Source of the DNA: Eubacterium sp.
Lineage (GTDB): Bacteria; Bacillota_A; Clostridia; Lachnospirales; Lachnospiraceae
Length of the DNA: 5,027 bases
Direction: 5' to 3'
NCBI GenBank assembly: GCA_017475785.1
Contig: JAFVEX010000086.1
Span: 1 to 5,027, forward strand
Positions 4,054-5,027 of the stretch are shown here, one piece after another (the stretch's first letter is position 1; every line of letters starts with the position of its first letter). A program made the position numbers and the translations under genes. Below the pieces are notes generated by a model, which ran no database searches, had not been told where the DNA came from, and was given only the letters and a program-made list of their open reading frames with translations.

Positions 4054-5027
4054 ATGAAGAAAAAGATACTGCTGCTTGCAACCGGCGGCACGATTGCGTC
4101 CCTGCTGTCCGACCACGGGCTGAGACCGGGGCTGAACGCCGAACAGATTCTTTCGTTCATCCCGGAGATCAAAGAAGAATGCGATGTCGACGCGGTTCAG
4201 GTCTGCAACATCGACAGCACAAATATGAGTCCGGAAGTCTGGAAGCAGATCGTCTGTGCGATTGAGGCCAAATATCTGTACTACGATGGGTTTGTGGTCT
4301 GCCACGGGACCGACACAATGGCCTATACCTCGGCGGCCCTGTCTTATATGATCCAGAACTCCAACAAACCGATCGTGATCACCGGCTCACAGAAGCCGAT
4401 CAGCGAGGACAGCACGGATGCAAAGCTCAATCTGCTCGACAGCATCCGTTATGCGACCGACGATGCATCTGTGGGCGTGGTCCTGGTTTTCAACGGGAAC
4501 GTAATTGCGGGTACGAGGGCCAAGAAGACCTATGCCCACAGCTATAACGCTTTCAGCAGCGTCAACTTCCCAACGCTGGCCGTGATCCGGGAACGCAGGA
4601 TTATCCGGTTCATTACACAGGCGCCATTCACCGAGCCGGTCCGCTTCGGGCACAAGCTGGACGACAGCATCGTGGTTCTGAAGCTGATCCCCGGTACCAA
4701 GCCCGAACTGGTCGAATATCTCTTCGCGCATTATGACTGCCTCGTGATTGAGAGCTTCGGCGTCGGCGGCATTCCGGACAACCTGCGGGAGGTGTTCTAT
4801 CAGCAGATGGAGCACTGGATCTCCCGGGGGAAGATCGTCGTGATCGCCACCCAGGTTGCAAATGAAGGGAGCAACATGGAGGTCTATGAGGTGGGCCAGC
4901 AGGTGAAGCAGGACTTCCATCTGATGGAAGCCTATGACATGACGCTGGAGGCCACGATCACGAAGCTGATGTACCTGATGGGAACGTACGGCGGGGACTA
5001 TGTGTCGGTCTGTGACGGGTTCTATAA
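4054..5027 (+). CDS. ansA: L-asparaginase, type I (cytoplasmic) family; 3' end outside window
   Basis: It hydrolyses L-asparagine to L-aspartate and ammonia. The frame is open for 324 codons to the window edge; type I enzymes are usually about 325-345 residues, so nearly all is present. Active-site motif 1 is LLATGGTIAS (residues 7-16) with nucleophile Thr13. Motif 2 is CHGTDTMAYT (83-92) with Thr86 and Asp87. Lys158 in GTRAKKTYAHSYNAF is placed like the catalytic lysine of bacterial asparaginases. GSQKP (111-115), IESFGVGGIPD (232-242) and ATQVANEGSNMEVYEVG (265-281) are also family-typical. No signal peptide precedes motif 1, which argues for a cytoplasmic enzyme. ATG 4054 is supported by GGGGAG ending 6 bases upstream. 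Its position directly after the TetR gene suggests a two-gene unit. ansA is used by family resemblance; affinity for asparagine versus glutamine is not readable. Confidence 0.93.
   Translation, partial: MKKKILLLATGGTIASLLSDHGLRPGLNAEQILSFIPEIKEECDVDAVQVCNIDSTNMSPEVWKQIVCAIEAKYLYYDGFVVCHGTDTMAYTSAALSYMIQNSNKPIVITGSQKPISEDSTDAKLNLLDSIRYATDDASVGVVLVFNGNVIAGTRAKKTYAHSYNAFSSVNFPTLAVIRERRIIRFITQAPFTEPVRFGHKLDDSIVVLKLIPGTKPELVEYLFAHYDCLVIESFGVGGIPDNLREVFYQQMEHWISRGKIVVIATQVANEGSNMEVYEVGQQVKQDFHLMEAYDMTLEATITKLMYLMGTYGGDYVSVCDGFY

Noticed and set aside
4387..4920. Long minus-strand frame opposite the asparaginase
   Set aside because: It is a shadow of a strongly conserved asparaginase coding sequence and has no start signal of its own.

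Overview
The window looks like chromosomal DNA of a gut or rumen type Firmicute, most likely a Lachnospiraceae-like member of Clostridia. The basis is the moderate G+C content by eye, AGGAGG-like ribosome binding sites, sigma-A type promoters, a glycogen branching enzyme N-terminus of the form common in that group, and a TetR regulator and a MATE transporter of Firmicute style. The genus cannot be fixed from the sequence alone.

Layout, left to right. Bases 1-591 (+) are the C-terminal 196 residues of a MATE family efflux transporter. A well-formed promoter at 613-641 then drives a 202-residue DUF1349 protein (691-1299, +), whose true start is 27 codons inside the longest reading frame. A palindromic element at 1322-1372 follows and probably ends transcription. 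The gap 1300-1734 has no intact gene. It does hold two tandem remnants of one protein C-terminus on the minus strand (1397-1465 and 1499-1567). Next is a Gfo/Idh/MocA oxidoreductase of the dihydrodiol dehydrogenase-like type (1735-2742, -) with its own promoter (2797-2825, -). A second copy of the palindromic element (2858-2913) sits exactly at the break point of a truncated glgB (2895-3311, -), which keeps the N-terminal carbohydrate-binding region and lacks the whole catalytic barrel. Divergent from it, a perfect-consensus promoter (3331-3359, +) overlaid with inverted half-sites leads into a TetR family regulator (3453-3995, +). A cytoplasmic-type L-asparaginase (4054 to beyond the window end, +) follows 58 bases later and is probably in the same transcript.

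How the parts relate. The TetR gene appears autoregulated: near-identical 14-base sites lie in the promoter and in the leader, and the asparaginase probably shares that control. The two copies of the palindromic element are in direct orientation and enclose the oxidoreductase together with the tail remnants. With the truncated glgB and the gene tails, this makes 1300-3311 look like a rearranged accessory patch between two stable neighbourhoods.

I see no sign of a wholly new system (no CRISPR, phage, transposase, RNA gene or toxin-antitoxin pair). The best leads are the operator architecture, the dispersed hairpin repeat located at a gene-truncation junction, and the duplicated tail peptide with a coding-type substitution pattern.
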